DNA of 47,634 nucleotides from positions 1-47,634 of the forward strand of contig JAQGJX010000110.1 in NCBI GenBank assembly GCA_028290405.1. Reading direction: 5' to 3'. The notes beneath the pieces are model-generated. The model had not been told where the DNA came from. It did not search any database and worked only from the letters and a program-made list of their open reading frames with translations. A program made the position numbers and the translations under genes. This document shows positions 34,382 to 41,977 of this stretch, piece after piece (position 1 is the first letter of the stretch; the number at the start of each line of letters is the position of its first letter). This DNA comes from Hyphomicrobiales bacterium. Its GTDB lineage: Bacteria > Pseudomonadota > Alphaproteobacteria > Rhizobiales > Beijerinckiaceae.

Positions 34382-34846
34382 ATGCCGCCCATGGCCGTTA
34401 ACCTGCACGACGCAGACGACCTCGCCGAGACGAGCGAGATCAACGTCACGCCGTTCATCGACGTGATCCTCGTGCTGCTCATCATCTTCATGGTGGCGGC
34501 GCCGCTGTCCACCGTGGACGCTCCGGTGGACCTGCCGATCTCCACCGCAAGGCCGCAACCGCGACCCGGCAAGCCGGTGTTCCTCACCGTGCAGCGCGAT
34601 CTGAGCGTGCTGGTGGGAGAGCGGCCCATCGCGATCGGCGAGTTGTCCTCTGCGCTCGACGTCGAGACGCGGATGGACCGCGACCAGCGCATCTTCGTGC
34701 GCGCCGACCAGTCCGTCGCGTATGGCGAACTGGTGCGGGTGATGAACGCGCTGCGCTCGGCCGGCTACATCAAGCTGGCGCTGGTCGGCCTTGAGGGCGA
34801 AGGCTCGCGCCTGTCGCCCGCGCCTGCGCCGCAGGCCTCGCCATGA
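34382..34846 (+). CDS. exbD: TonB-system protein ExbD
   Basis: A 154-residue protein with a short cytoplasmic N-terminus, one membrane helix (about 24-44) and a periplasmic domain. The NVTPFIDVILVLLIIFMV segment contains the Asp (D27) that carries protons through the motor. The start could be ATG 34382 or 34391. Its stop overlaps the tonB-like start (ATGA), showing translational coupling. Confidence 0.95.
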   Translation: MPPMAVNLHDADDLAETSEINVTPFIDVILVLLIIFMVAAPLSTVDAPVDLPISTARPQPRPGKPVFLTVQRDLSVLVGERPIAIGELSSALDVETRMDRDQRIFVRADQSVAYGELVRVMNALRSAGYIKLALVGLEGEGSRLSPAPAPQASP

Positions 34847-35658
34847 CGGGCGCGCTGGACGGTTCCGCTCGCTCGCGCCGCGCTCTCTGGAGTTGCGCGT
34901 TCGGCCTCGCGGCCGCGCTGCATTTGGGCGCGATGGGCTATGCGACGAGCAAGCCTGCGCCGCAGGACCTTGTGTCCGAGGACATGGGCGGGATGCTGGT
35001 GATGGAGTTCGCGCCGTTGCCGGTCGCGCCCGAAAGCGAGGACCCGCAGGACACGGCCTCGACCGAAGCGCCGGACGCGTCTCCCGCGCCCATGGTTGAA
35101 GAGAAGAAGTCCGCTGCGCGAGAGGACGATCTGCCCACCACGGAGGCCTCGCCGCACGAAGCGCCGCCCGACCTTCAGCTTGCGCAGCACAAGACGCTGA
35201 AGCAGGAAGACAAGCCCGAGGACGGCGAGCCCACCGAGGCGAACGAACCCAACCAGACGCCCGCCCCAAGCGCCGCAGCGCCCGCGAGCGCCGCCTCCGC
35301 GCCCCCTGCGGCGCTGGTGGACGAAGCGAGCGCCGCGCCCTCTGAAGGCAGCACGGCGAAAGCCGACGACGCGCCGGCCTCCTGGCGGCGCGCCGTCATC
35401 GCCCATCTTGGCAAGCACAAGCGCTATCCGGCGGAGGCGCGCAGCCGCAAGCAGGAGGGCGAAGCCGCGGTGCGCTTCACCATGGACCGGTCCGGCAAGG
35501 TGCTGAAGGCCGCCATCCTGCGCACGTCGGGCTCCAAGGCCCTGGACGCTGCGGCGCTTGACCTTCTGGACCGCGCGCAGCCGCTGCCCGCCTTGCCCGC
35601 CTCCATGAAGAGCGCCCAGATCGAGCTTGTGGCGCCGGTGATCTACCGCCTGCGCTAG
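34843..35658 (+). CDS. tonB: TonB-family energy transducer
   Basis: A 271-residue protein: an N-terminal membrane anchor (about 15-33, ALWSCAFGLAAALHLGAMGYA) containing the His that is conserved in TonB (H27), a long periplasmic spacer rich in Ala, Pro, Glu and Lys (about 55-175), and a C-terminal TonB domain (about 180-271) with YPAEARSRKQEGEAAVRFTMDRSGKV and the ending VAPVIYRLR. It couples ExbBD energy to the receptor upstream. It is the last gene of the receptor-hydroxylase-exbBD operon. Confidence 0.93.
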   Translation: MTGALDGSARSRRALWSCAFGLAAALHLGAMGYATSKPAPQDLVSEDMGGMLVMEFAPLPVAPESEDPQDTASTEAPDASPAPMVEEKKSAAREDDLPTTEASPHEAPPDLQLAQHKTLKQEDKPEDGEPTEANEPNQTPAPSAAAPASAASAPPAALVDEASAAPSEGSTAKADDAPASWRRAVIAHLGKHKRYPAEARSRKQEGEAAVRFTMDRSGKVLKAAILRTSGSKALDAAALDLLDRAQPLPALPASMKSAQIELVAPVIYRLR

Positions 35659-35777
35659 CAGCCTTGAGCGGGACGGCGAACGGGCTGACGCGCGCGCAGG
35701 CGCTTGGCGACGGCTTGTAGTTGGGTCAGACTGCGTCCAACGCCGCGCGACGACGCGGCGGCGCAGGAGGATCGCTG

Positions 35778-36683
35778 ATGGCTAAACTGCTCATTCAGCC
35801 CCATGGGCGCCTGAACGATTGGGTCGCGGCCGAGAAAGGCTATTTTGAACAAGCGGGGCTTGATTATGAAATTAACCTCGCGCCGGTCGAGCGAAACATG
35901 CTCGGCCAGCACGAATTGCAGGCGCCGGGCCCCGTGCGCGACATCGTCTCCGGCGCGTTCGAGAGCTACGCTGAAGGCGCGGGCCGCAAGGGCGCGGACG
36001 CAGGCGACGTGAGCTGCGCCTGCCACTGGACAGTCAACCAGGCGGCGAAGGTGAGCGACGGGCGCATGTGGGGCAAGGCCTACAGCGTCTGCGAATCCGC
36101 CATCGTGGTTCCCGAACATTCGCCCATCCGCAAACCCGAAGACCTCGCCAACCAGGAGGTCGCGGTCGGCTATCACTCCGGCAGCCATTACTCGGCGATC
36201 CAGGCGCTGGAGGCTTTTCTGCCGCCGCGCGACATCAAGCTGAAGTTCGCCGGGACCACGTGGTCGCGGGTCGACGCCGCCATGGCGGGGCGCGTGCCCG
36301 CCGCGAACGTGTTCGGCGGCCAGTTGTATCTGCTGGAGCAGCAGGGCTTCCGGCGCATCGTGTCCACCACGTTCATGATGGCGTTCATGTTCCCCGCCGA
36401 CGTGGCTGAGAGCGACGTCGAGAAGTACATGCAGGCCCTCGTGCGGGCGCAGGGCGACATCGATCTCGAGCCTGAGAAGTACAAGCATTACTTCCTGCGC
36501 GACATGCCTGAGCGTTACCACAAGCTGGTGGACGTGCGCCGCTTCGGCGTCGGCGAACGGGTCGTGCCCCAGCCGTACACCCGGGAGACGTTCGAGAAGA
36601 CGCAAGCCTGGATGCATGAGCGCAAGCTCTTCGACGTGGGCCCGGAGTTCGGCGTCACATATGCGCAAGCGGTCTACGCCTAG
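35778..36683 (+). CDS. NMT1/PBP-fold protein without signal peptide (copy A)
   Basis: A 301-residue protein with the type II periplasmic-binding-protein (NMT1/THI5-like) pattern: LNDWVAAEKGYFEQAGLDYEINLA at the start, YSVCESAIVVPEHSPIRKPEDLANQEVAVGYHSGSHYSAI in the first lobe and AAMAGRVPAANVFGG in the second. It begins MAKLLIQPHGR with no hydrophobic leader, so it should stay in the cytoplasm. Several signal-less proteins of this fold are enzymes (THI5, MqnA/D, 4,5-dihydroxyphthalate decarboxylase). Copy B at 36720 is a paralogue. AGGAGG is 8 bases before ATG 35778. A 7-bp stem at 35741-35760 precedes the ribosome site. Confidence 0.8.
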   Translation: MAKLLIQPHGRLNDWVAAEKGYFEQAGLDYEINLAPVERNMLGQHELQAPGPVRDIVSGAFESYAEGAGRKGADAGDVSCACHWTVNQAAKVSDGRMWGKAYSVCESAIVVPEHSPIRKPEDLANQEVAVGYHSGSHYSAIQALEAFLPPRDIKLKFAGTTWSRVDAAMAGRVPAANVFGGQLYLLEQQGFRRIVSTTFMMAFMFPADVAESDVEKYMQALVRAQGDIDLEPEKYKHYFLRDMPERYHKLVDVRRFGVGERVVPQPYTRETFEKTQAWMHERKLFDVGPEFGVTYAQAVYA

Positions 36684-36719
36684 CGGTTCGTTCCAGCTTT
36701 CATGAAGGAAGATACGAGC

Positions 36720-37601
36720 ATGGCCACCACGCTTCAGCCTGTCACGGTCGCCCCCAAGGGAATGGGGCTCAATGATTTCGTCGCCATGAAGGAAGGCTTT
36801 TTCCGCCAGGAGGGACTGGACGTCGAGTTCGACATGAAGACCTTTCGGGGCACGCAATCGAGCTGGAAAGGCATGAGCTACCTTGAGCGCCCGCAGGACC
36901 AGCCCTATGCGGAGAACCGGCAGGTGCTGCAGGGCGCGTGCGCGTGGGGGACGGTGTGCAACGCGGGCGCCGGCATGGGGCGCTTCGTGAGCGAGTGCTA
37001 TGGCGTGTCGCCATGGGCGATCTTCGTGCGGCCGGAGTCGAACATCCATTCGCCCGAGGACCTGCGCGACGTGCCGATCGCCGTCGGGATGCGGGCGGGG
37101 AGCCATTTCAACGTGCCCTACAGGCTTGAGCCCTATATGCCGCTTGAGAACATCAAGGCGGTGAACGTGGGCGGCTTCGGGGCTCGCCTGCAAGCGCTCA
37201 TCTCCGGCGAGTTCCAGGCCGCGAGCCTGCTGCCGCCGCAGATCGCCATGGCGGAGCAACTGGGCTTTCGCAAGGTGATGGAGAACACGTTCCACACCAT
37301 CTGGTGGGTCCCCGAAAGCGCCTCTGCGGAAGTGGTTTCAGGCTATGTGCGGGCGCTCGCGCGGGCAGAGGAGGCGTTGACGCAGGATCTTGCGAAGTAC
37401 CTGCCGCTCTGGGAGCTCTCGGTGCCGGCGGAGTTCCAGAGCCACGCCTGGGACTATGCGAAATTCGGCAGGGGCGAGCGCTTCGTCAATGAACCCATCC
37501 CGCGCGAGGAGTTCGACGAGATCGTCTCGCAGGCGAACCGCTGGGGGCTGGACGATTTCATGAAGGAGAAATCGTTCGAGAAGCTGGCGTTCGGCGCCTA
37601 G
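36720..37601 (+). CDS. NMT1/PBP-fold protein without signal peptide (copy B)
   Basis: A 293-residue paralogue of the preceding protein: MGLNDFVAMKEGFFRQEGLDVEFDM, then PWAIFVRPESNIHSPEDLRDVPIAVGMRAGSHFNVPY, LISGEFQAASLLPPQ, and the same ending pattern (GRGERFVNEPIPREEFDE). It too lacks a signal peptide. ATG 36720 is chosen because AAGGAAG lies 10 bases upstream; ATG 36702 has no site. The pair is 36 bases apart and very probably forms a heteromer or two steps of a pathway with the Bug receptor, amidohydrolase and FAD monooxygenase that follow. Confidence 0.8.
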   Translation: MATTLQPVTVAPKGMGLNDFVAMKEGFFRQEGLDVEFDMKTFRGTQSSWKGMSYLERPQDQPYAENRQVLQGACAWGTVCNAGAGMGRFVSECYGVSPWAIFVRPESNIHSPEDLRDVPIAVGMRAGSHFNVPYRLEPYMPLENIKAVNVGGFGARLQALISGEFQAASLLPPQIAMAEQLGFRKVMENTFHTIWWVPESASAEVVSGYVRALARAEEALTQDLAKYLPLWELSVPAEFQSHAWDYAKFGRGERFVNEPIPREEFDEIVSQANRWGLDDFMKEKSFEKLAFGA

Positions 37602-37636
37602 CGCAAAACGCCGCCTTCAGCGCACGAGCCGGCGCG

Positions 37637-37668
37637 GATCGAGGCCGCGCAACGATGCGGCTTCGATC
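37637..37668 (+). terminator. hairpin after the PBP-fold pair
   Basis: A 12-bp stem with one G-T wobble (37637-37648 with 37657-37668, arms beginning GATCGAGG and ending TTCGATC) encloses 8 nt in the 180-base gap before the next Bug gene. No T run follows. The rest of the gap holds no supported gene. Confidence 0.5.
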
Positions 37669-37781
37669 TCTCCCGGCGCCGCGCGGGCGTCAGCGGCCGC
37701 GTGGTTGCGCGCGAACGATTTGATTTTTGCGCTCAACTCCGCCAATCATCCCTCACAAACAAGTCGATTGGGAGGGAGCGC

Positions 37782-38741
37782 ATGTTCCTCAGGATTACCG
37801 CAGCGCTGTTGTGCCTTGCGTCCGGCGCGCCCGCCTTTGCGCAGGATTATCCCACCAAGGTGGTGAAGATCATCGTGCCGTATCTTGCGGGCGCGGCGCC
37901 GGACATCATCGCCCGCCAAGTGGCGGACGGCTTGCGTCCGCTGCTGGGTCAACCCGTCATCGTCGAGAACAGGGCCGGGGCCAACGGCAACATCGCAGGC
38001 GAGGAGATCGCGCGCGGACCGGTCGACGGGCACGCGATCCTGTTCGCGGTCGACAGCGTCATCACCGTCAATCCGCACCTCTACAGCATGCCGTACAATC
38101 CGGTGAAGGACCTTGCGCCCGTCGCGAGCCTCGCCAGCAACCAGTTGCTGCTGGCGGTGAACAACGACTTTCCCGCCCGCACCCTTCAGGAGGTGGTGGA
38201 GCTTGCGCGCGCTGCGCCGCAGCCGCTGGCGTTCTCGTCCAGCGGCGTGGGCAGCCAGCACCAGCTGGCGATGGAACTGCTCAAGAGCCGCGCGGGCATT
38301 CCGGCTCTCAACCATGTGCCCTACAAGGGCGCCACGGCGGCGGTCGCGGGCACCATGGCGGGCGAGACGAAGCTCGGCTTCTCGGGTTCGGCCAGCACGG
38401 CGCTCGTCAAGGCGGGACGGTTGCGCGGCATCGCGGTCTCGGGCGCCAAGCGCTCCAGCACGTTTCCCGACCTGCCCACCATCGCCGAGACGTATCCGGG
38501 CTATTCGGTGGACGTTTGGTTCGGCCTGATGGTTCGCACAGGAACGCCCGCGCCCATCGTGGCGAAGCTGCGGGGCGCCGTGCAGACGCTGCTCGCCAAC
38601 CCTGAGTTCGTGGCGAAGATGCAGGCGTCCGGCAGCGTCGAGGCGCTGGACCTTCCGCTGGAGGAATTCAGCGCGCGCATCCAGTCCGATTACGACAAGT
38701 ACGGCAAGCTCATTCGCGACCTCAACATCAAGGTCGACTAG
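37782..38741 (+). CDS. Bug/TctC-family periplasmic receptor
   Basis: A 319-residue canonical Bug protein with a Sec signal peptide (FLRITAALLCLASGAPAFAQ, cut after AFA). Motifs: QDYPTKVVKIIVPYLAGAAPDI, VIVENRAGANGN, GPVDGHAIL, KDLAPV, HVPYKGATAAVAG and FPDLPTIAETYPGY. GGAGGGAG precedes the ATG. The frame is open to 37701 without a site. It sits between the PBP-fold pair and an amidohydrolase gene 42 bases downstream and probably captures that pathway's substrate. Confidence 0.93.
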   Translation: MFLRITAALLCLASGAPAFAQDYPTKVVKIIVPYLAGAAPDIIARQVADGLRPLLGQPVIVENRAGANGNIAGEEIARGPVDGHAILFAVDSVITVNPHLYSMPYNPVKDLAPVASLASNQLLLAVNNDFPARTLQEVVELARAAPQPLAFSSSGVGSQHQLAMELLKSRAGIPALNHVPYKGATAAVAGTMAGETKLGFSGSASTALVKAGRLRGIAVSGAKRSSTFPDLPTIAETYPGYSVDVWFGLMVRTGTPAPIVAKLRGAVQTLLANPEFVAKMQASGSVEALDLPLEEFSARIQSDYDKYGKLIRDLNIKVD

Positions 38742-38783
38742 CGCGCCGTCTCCCCGGCTGGCCTCAACGCACAAAGGCGACAC

Positions 38784-39758
38784 ATGATTATCGACGTGCA
38801 TTCCCACTTCGTGGACGCCGAGTACCTCGAAGAGCTGCGCCAGGTCGCAGGACTCGTCAGCGTGGAGACCGCGGACGGAAAGACCCTGTGGCGCAAGGAC
38901 GGTTACACCATCGCCTGGTCGCGGCCGGATATGTTCGACCTTGACGGGCGCATCCGTACCATGGACGCGCTGGGCATCGACAAGCGCGTGCTGTCGCTCA
39001 GCACGCCCAGCATCTATCAGTGGAAAGGCGCCCAGCAGGTCGCCGTCGCGCGCCGCCTCAACGATGCGCTGGCGCGCCAATGCCGGGCGTTTCCCGACCG
39101 GCTGATCGGCCTTGCGACCCTGCCGCTGGACGACGTCGCCGCGTCGCTTGAGGAAATCGACAGGTGCCTTGACGAGCTGGGAATGCGCGGCCTCGCCATC
39201 GGCTCAAACGTGGACGGCGCAGCCCTGACGCATCCCCGTTTCGAGCCGCTTTGGGAGAAGCTGGACCGCCGCCGGATTCCGGTGTTCGAGCATCCGATGT
39301 TCCCCGCCGACACGAGCAACCTGCAGGAGTTCGAACTGCCGCTGCGGGTGGGGCTTATTTATGAAACCACCCTCGTCGCCACGCGGCTGATCTATTCGGG
39401 CGTGTTCGAGCGCTATCCGAACTTTCCCTACATCCTCGCCCACACGGGCGGCGCGCTGTTGATGATTCTCGAGCGGCTGGACAACGGCTTCCGGCTGTTC
39501 CCCGACTGCCGGGAGCACATCACGCGCCTGCCCAGCGAATACGCCAAGCGGCTCTATTACGACACCACGGCGTTCGACAGGAACGCCCTGGAGCTGGCCG
39601 TCAAGACCGTGGGGGCGAGCCAGCTGATGTTCGGCACGGACGATCCCTTCATCGGCGCGGACGCAAAGCACGTGGACGCGCTGGGCCTGCCGCCGGACCA
39701 GGCCCGCATGATCTTTGGCGACACCGCCGAGCGCATGTTCGTCAAAGCGCGATCGTAG
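38784..39758 (+). CDS. amidohydrolase-2 (ACMSD-type) metal-dependent decarboxylase/hydrolase
   Basis: A 324-residue TIM-barrel enzyme. The metal ligands are H6 and H8 (DVHSHF), H170 (VFEHPMF) and D286 (GTDDPF), with the catalytic-pocket H220 (ILAHTGG). ACMSD-family members are decarboxylases of aromatic or unsaturated acids (for example 5-carboxyvanillate, gamma-resorcylate) or hydrolases. It lies between the Bug receptor and the FAD monooxygenase, which supports an aromatic-acid route: decarboxylation plus ring hydroxylation. The substrate is not predictable. Confidence 0.9.
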   Translation: MIIDVHSHFVDAEYLEELRQVAGLVSVETADGKTLWRKDGYTIAWSRPDMFDLDGRIRTMDALGIDKRVLSLSTPSIYQWKGAQQVAVARRLNDALARQCRAFPDRLIGLATLPLDDVAASLEEIDRCLDELGMRGLAIGSNVDGAALTHPRFEPLWEKLDRRRIPVFEHPMFPADTSNLQEFELPLRVGLIYETTLVATRLIYSGVFERYPNFPYILAHTGGALLMILERLDNGFRLFPDCREHITRLPSEYAKRLYYDTTAFDRNALELAVKTVGASQLMFGTDDPFIGADAKHVDALGLPPDQARMIFGDTAERMFVKARS

Positions 39759-39777
39759 ACGCTCCATGAGGCAGCAA

Positions 39778-41376
39778 ATGCAGACGGACGTCTTGATCGT
39801 CGGGGCTGGCCCCGTGGGGCTCGCGCTGGCGCTCGACCTTGGCCGCCGCGGCGCGCCGTGCGTCGTGGTGGACAAGGGCGACGGCGTGGTGACCCATTCG
39901 AAGATGGGGGTCGTCTCCGTCCGCACCATGGAGTTCTGCCGCCGCTGGGGCGTGTCGGACGCCGTGCGGCATGCGGGCTTTCCGGACGATTACGCGCTCA
40001 ACCAGGTTTTCTGCACCAGCCTTGCGGGCCATCTGCTGGGCGTGGAGCGCTATCCCAGCATGCAGGAGCAGCCCGAGACGCCCGACAGCCCGGAGCGCAA
40101 GCAGCGATGCCCGCAACTCTGGTTCGACCCCATCCTGCAAGCCGCCGTGAAGCGCGAGGCCAGCGTGCGGCTGATGTACGGCTGCGAGCTGGCCTCCTTC
40201 ACCCAGGACGCCTCCCACGTGCGCGCCATCGTGCGCGACGGCGAGAGCGGCGAGACCCGCGAGATCACGGCGCGCTACGTCGTGGGATGCGACGGCGCCC
40301 GCAGCTTCGTGCGCGAGACGCTGGGCGTCGGCATGCAGGGGGAGCAGCTCAATTATTCCGTGGGAATCTACTTCCGCTCGGAGAACCTCGTGGCGCGCCA
40401 TTCCATGGGCCCTGCGGAGCGGTATCTGTTCGTCGGCGAGGACGGCAACTGGGGCCATTTGACGGTCGTCGACGGCCGCGACTACTGGCGTCTCACGGTG
40501 ATCGGCTCCAAGGAGCGGCTCCACATCGACGCGGCCAGCGCGCAGCGCTGGGTGCGCAGGTGCCTCGGCGACGATGCGATTCCCTTCGAGATCATCTCCG
40601 TCCTGCCCTGGCGGCGCAGCAAGCTCGTGGCGGACCGCTACGGCCGCGGCCGCGCGTTCCTGTGCGGCGACGCCGTGCATGTGATGTCGCCCAATGGCGG
40701 CTTCGGCATGAACACCGGCATCGAGGACGCCGTCGATCTCGGTTGGAAGCTGGACGCTGTCCTCAAGGGCTGGGGCGGCCCGCGCCTTCTGGCCTCCTAT
40801 GAGGCCGAACGGCGCCCCATAGGCCTGCGCAACACCAACACGGCGGCGGGCGGATTTTCGAAAATTTCGAAGGCCGCGCGCTGGAGCGGCGTCGAGCGCG
40901 AGGATGAAGAAGGCCAGCAGCGGCGGGCCGATCTCGCCCCGCACCTGATGGAGGCGGCGCGGGGCAACATCGAAGTGGTGGGCGTTTCGCTGGGCTACCG
41001 GTACGAGGATTCGCCGATCTGCGCGCTGGACGGCGCGCCCGCGACGCCCGACGAGCCGGACGTTTACGCGCCCACCGCGCGCCCCGGCCACAGGGCGCCC
41101 CACGCATGGATCAGCCCGGGGCGCTCCACGCTCGATCTCTTCGGCGAGGGCTTCACGCTGCTGGATTTCAGCGGGGGGGCGCAGACGCATCGGCTCGAGG
41201 CCGACGCGAAGGCGGCCGGCATGCCACTGCGGGTCGCGCCGATCCAGGATGCGCGGATCGCGGCGCTTTACGAAAAGCCCCTCGTGCTCGTGCGGCCGGA
41301 CGGCCATGTGGCGTGGCGCGGCGACGCGATCCCGGACGATGCGCGCGCGCTTGTGGACCTGGTGCGCGGAGCCTAG
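39778..41376 (+). CDS. FAD-dependent aromatic monooxygenase (PheA/TfdB type)
   Basis: A 532-residue flavoprotein hydroxylase. It has the N-terminal GAGPVGLALAL FAD-binding turn, the middle motif VVGCDGARSFVRE and the GDAVHVMSPNGGFGMNTGIEDAVDLGWKL region, followed by a thioredoxin-like C-terminal domain (to LVLVRPDGHVAWRGD). Such enzymes hydroxylate phenols or aromatic acids with NAD(P)H and oxygen. ATG 39778 has GAGG 7 bases upstream; ATG 39766 is the other candidate. It follows the amidohydrolase by 19 bases, and its stop overlaps the convergent BrnA-like stop by a 4-base CTAG. Confidence 0.9.
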   Translation: MQTDVLIVGAGPVGLALALDLGRRGAPCVVVDKGDGVVTHSKMGVVSVRTMEFCRRWGVSDAVRHAGFPDDYALNQVFCTSLAGHLLGVERYPSMQEQPETPDSPERKQRCPQLWFDPILQAAVKREASVRLMYGCELASFTQDASHVRAIVRDGESGETREITARYVVGCDGARSFVRETLGVGMQGEQLNYSVGIYFRSENLVARHSMGPAERYLFVGEDGNWGHLTVVDGRDYWRLTVIGSKERLHIDAASAQRWVRRCLGDDAIPFEIISVLPWRRSKLVADRYGRGRAFLCGDAVHVMSPNGGFGMNTGIEDAVDLGWKLDAVLKGWGGPRLLASYEAERRPIGLRNTNTAAGGFSKISKAARWSGVEREDEEGQQRRADLAPHLMEAARGNIEVVGVSLGYRYEDSPICALDGAPATPDEPDVYAPTARPGHRAPHAWISPGRSTLDLFGEGFTLLDFSGGAQTHRLEADAKAAGMPLRVAPIQDARIAALYEKPLVLVRPDGHVAWRGDAIPDDARALVDLVRGA

Positions 41377-41615
41377 AGGCCCGCGGCCTTGCGCAGGGCC
41401 GCGTTGATGCGGTCCTGCCAGCCCGGGCCTTCGTCCTGGAAGTGCGCGAGCACGTCGCTGTCCAGCCGCAGCGACACGGGCTCCCGCGTCACCGGCAGCG
41501 CCTTGCGGGCGGGAGCCGCCTCCGGTTCGGCGGGCGGTGTCGTGGCGCTCTTGAAAGCGGCTTCCGCCGCCGAGAAGGGGTCCAGCGCGCGGCGTCTCAC
41601 AGGCGGCTTTGTCAC
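41373..41615 (-). CDS. BrnA-like antitoxin, orphan
   Basis: An 80-residue protein ending in the BrnA ribbon-helix-helix pattern PVSLRLDSDVLAHFQDEGPGWQDRINAALRKAAG. BrnA is the antitoxin and autorepressor of the BrnT RNase toxin. No BrnT gene lies on either side, so this copy may be a free-standing regulator. The start is GTG 41615 because GGAAGGA lies 8 bases upstream; ATG 41630 lacks a site. It is the last gene of the operon-like string on this strand. Confidence 0.78.
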   Translation of the reverse strand: MTKPPVRRRALDPFSAAEAAFKSATTPPAEPEAAPARKALPVTREPVSLRLDSDVLAHFQDEGPGWQDRINAALRKAAGL

Positions 41616-41698
41616 AAGGCGTCCTTCCATCAGCGTCAACCCCGCAAGCCTATCACCACGGCGCCTGCGCGAACATAGCGCCGCGCGCGCAAGCCCTG

Positions 41699-41977
41699 TC
41701 AGCCGCCGCTGATGGCCGTGAGGATGAAGACGTCGGCGCCCGGCGCAAGCTTCGTGTCGAGCGCGGCGCGGCGCCCGCCGACGAAGACGTTGATGTGCCG
41801 GCGCACCGCCGGGGTCGTGTCGCGGATGCACGCGCCCATGCCGGGCCAGCGCCTGTCGAGTTCGTCGATCATGCCCGCCACGTCGTCGGCCGGCAGGCTG
41901 ACGAGGCGCGGGGCGTCGGGAAACAGATGCGCCAGCAGCGGCGCGAGGCGCACGTGCACGGGCTGATCGCCGCTCAC
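41699..41977 (-). CDS. MoaD/ThiS-family ubiquitin-like protein
   Basis: A 92-residue beta-grasp protein: VHVRLAPLLAHLFPDAPRLVSLPADDVAGMIDELDRRWPGM, then INVFVGGRRAALDTKLAPGADVFILTAISGG. The ending GG is the group activated by MoeB/ThiF-type E1 enzymes in sulfur carriers for molybdopterin or thiamine. The start GTG 41977 overlaps the BNR gene's stop (GTGA), so both are translated together. The pairing suggests a sulfur-carrier or tag role linked to the BNR protein rather than cofactor synthesis; no moaE, thiF or thiG gene is near. Confidence 0.85.
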   Translation of the reverse strand: MSGDQPVHVRLAPLLAHLFPDAPRLVSLPADDVAGMIDELDRRWPGMGACIRDTTPAVRRHINVFVGGRRAALDTKLAPGADVFILTAISGG

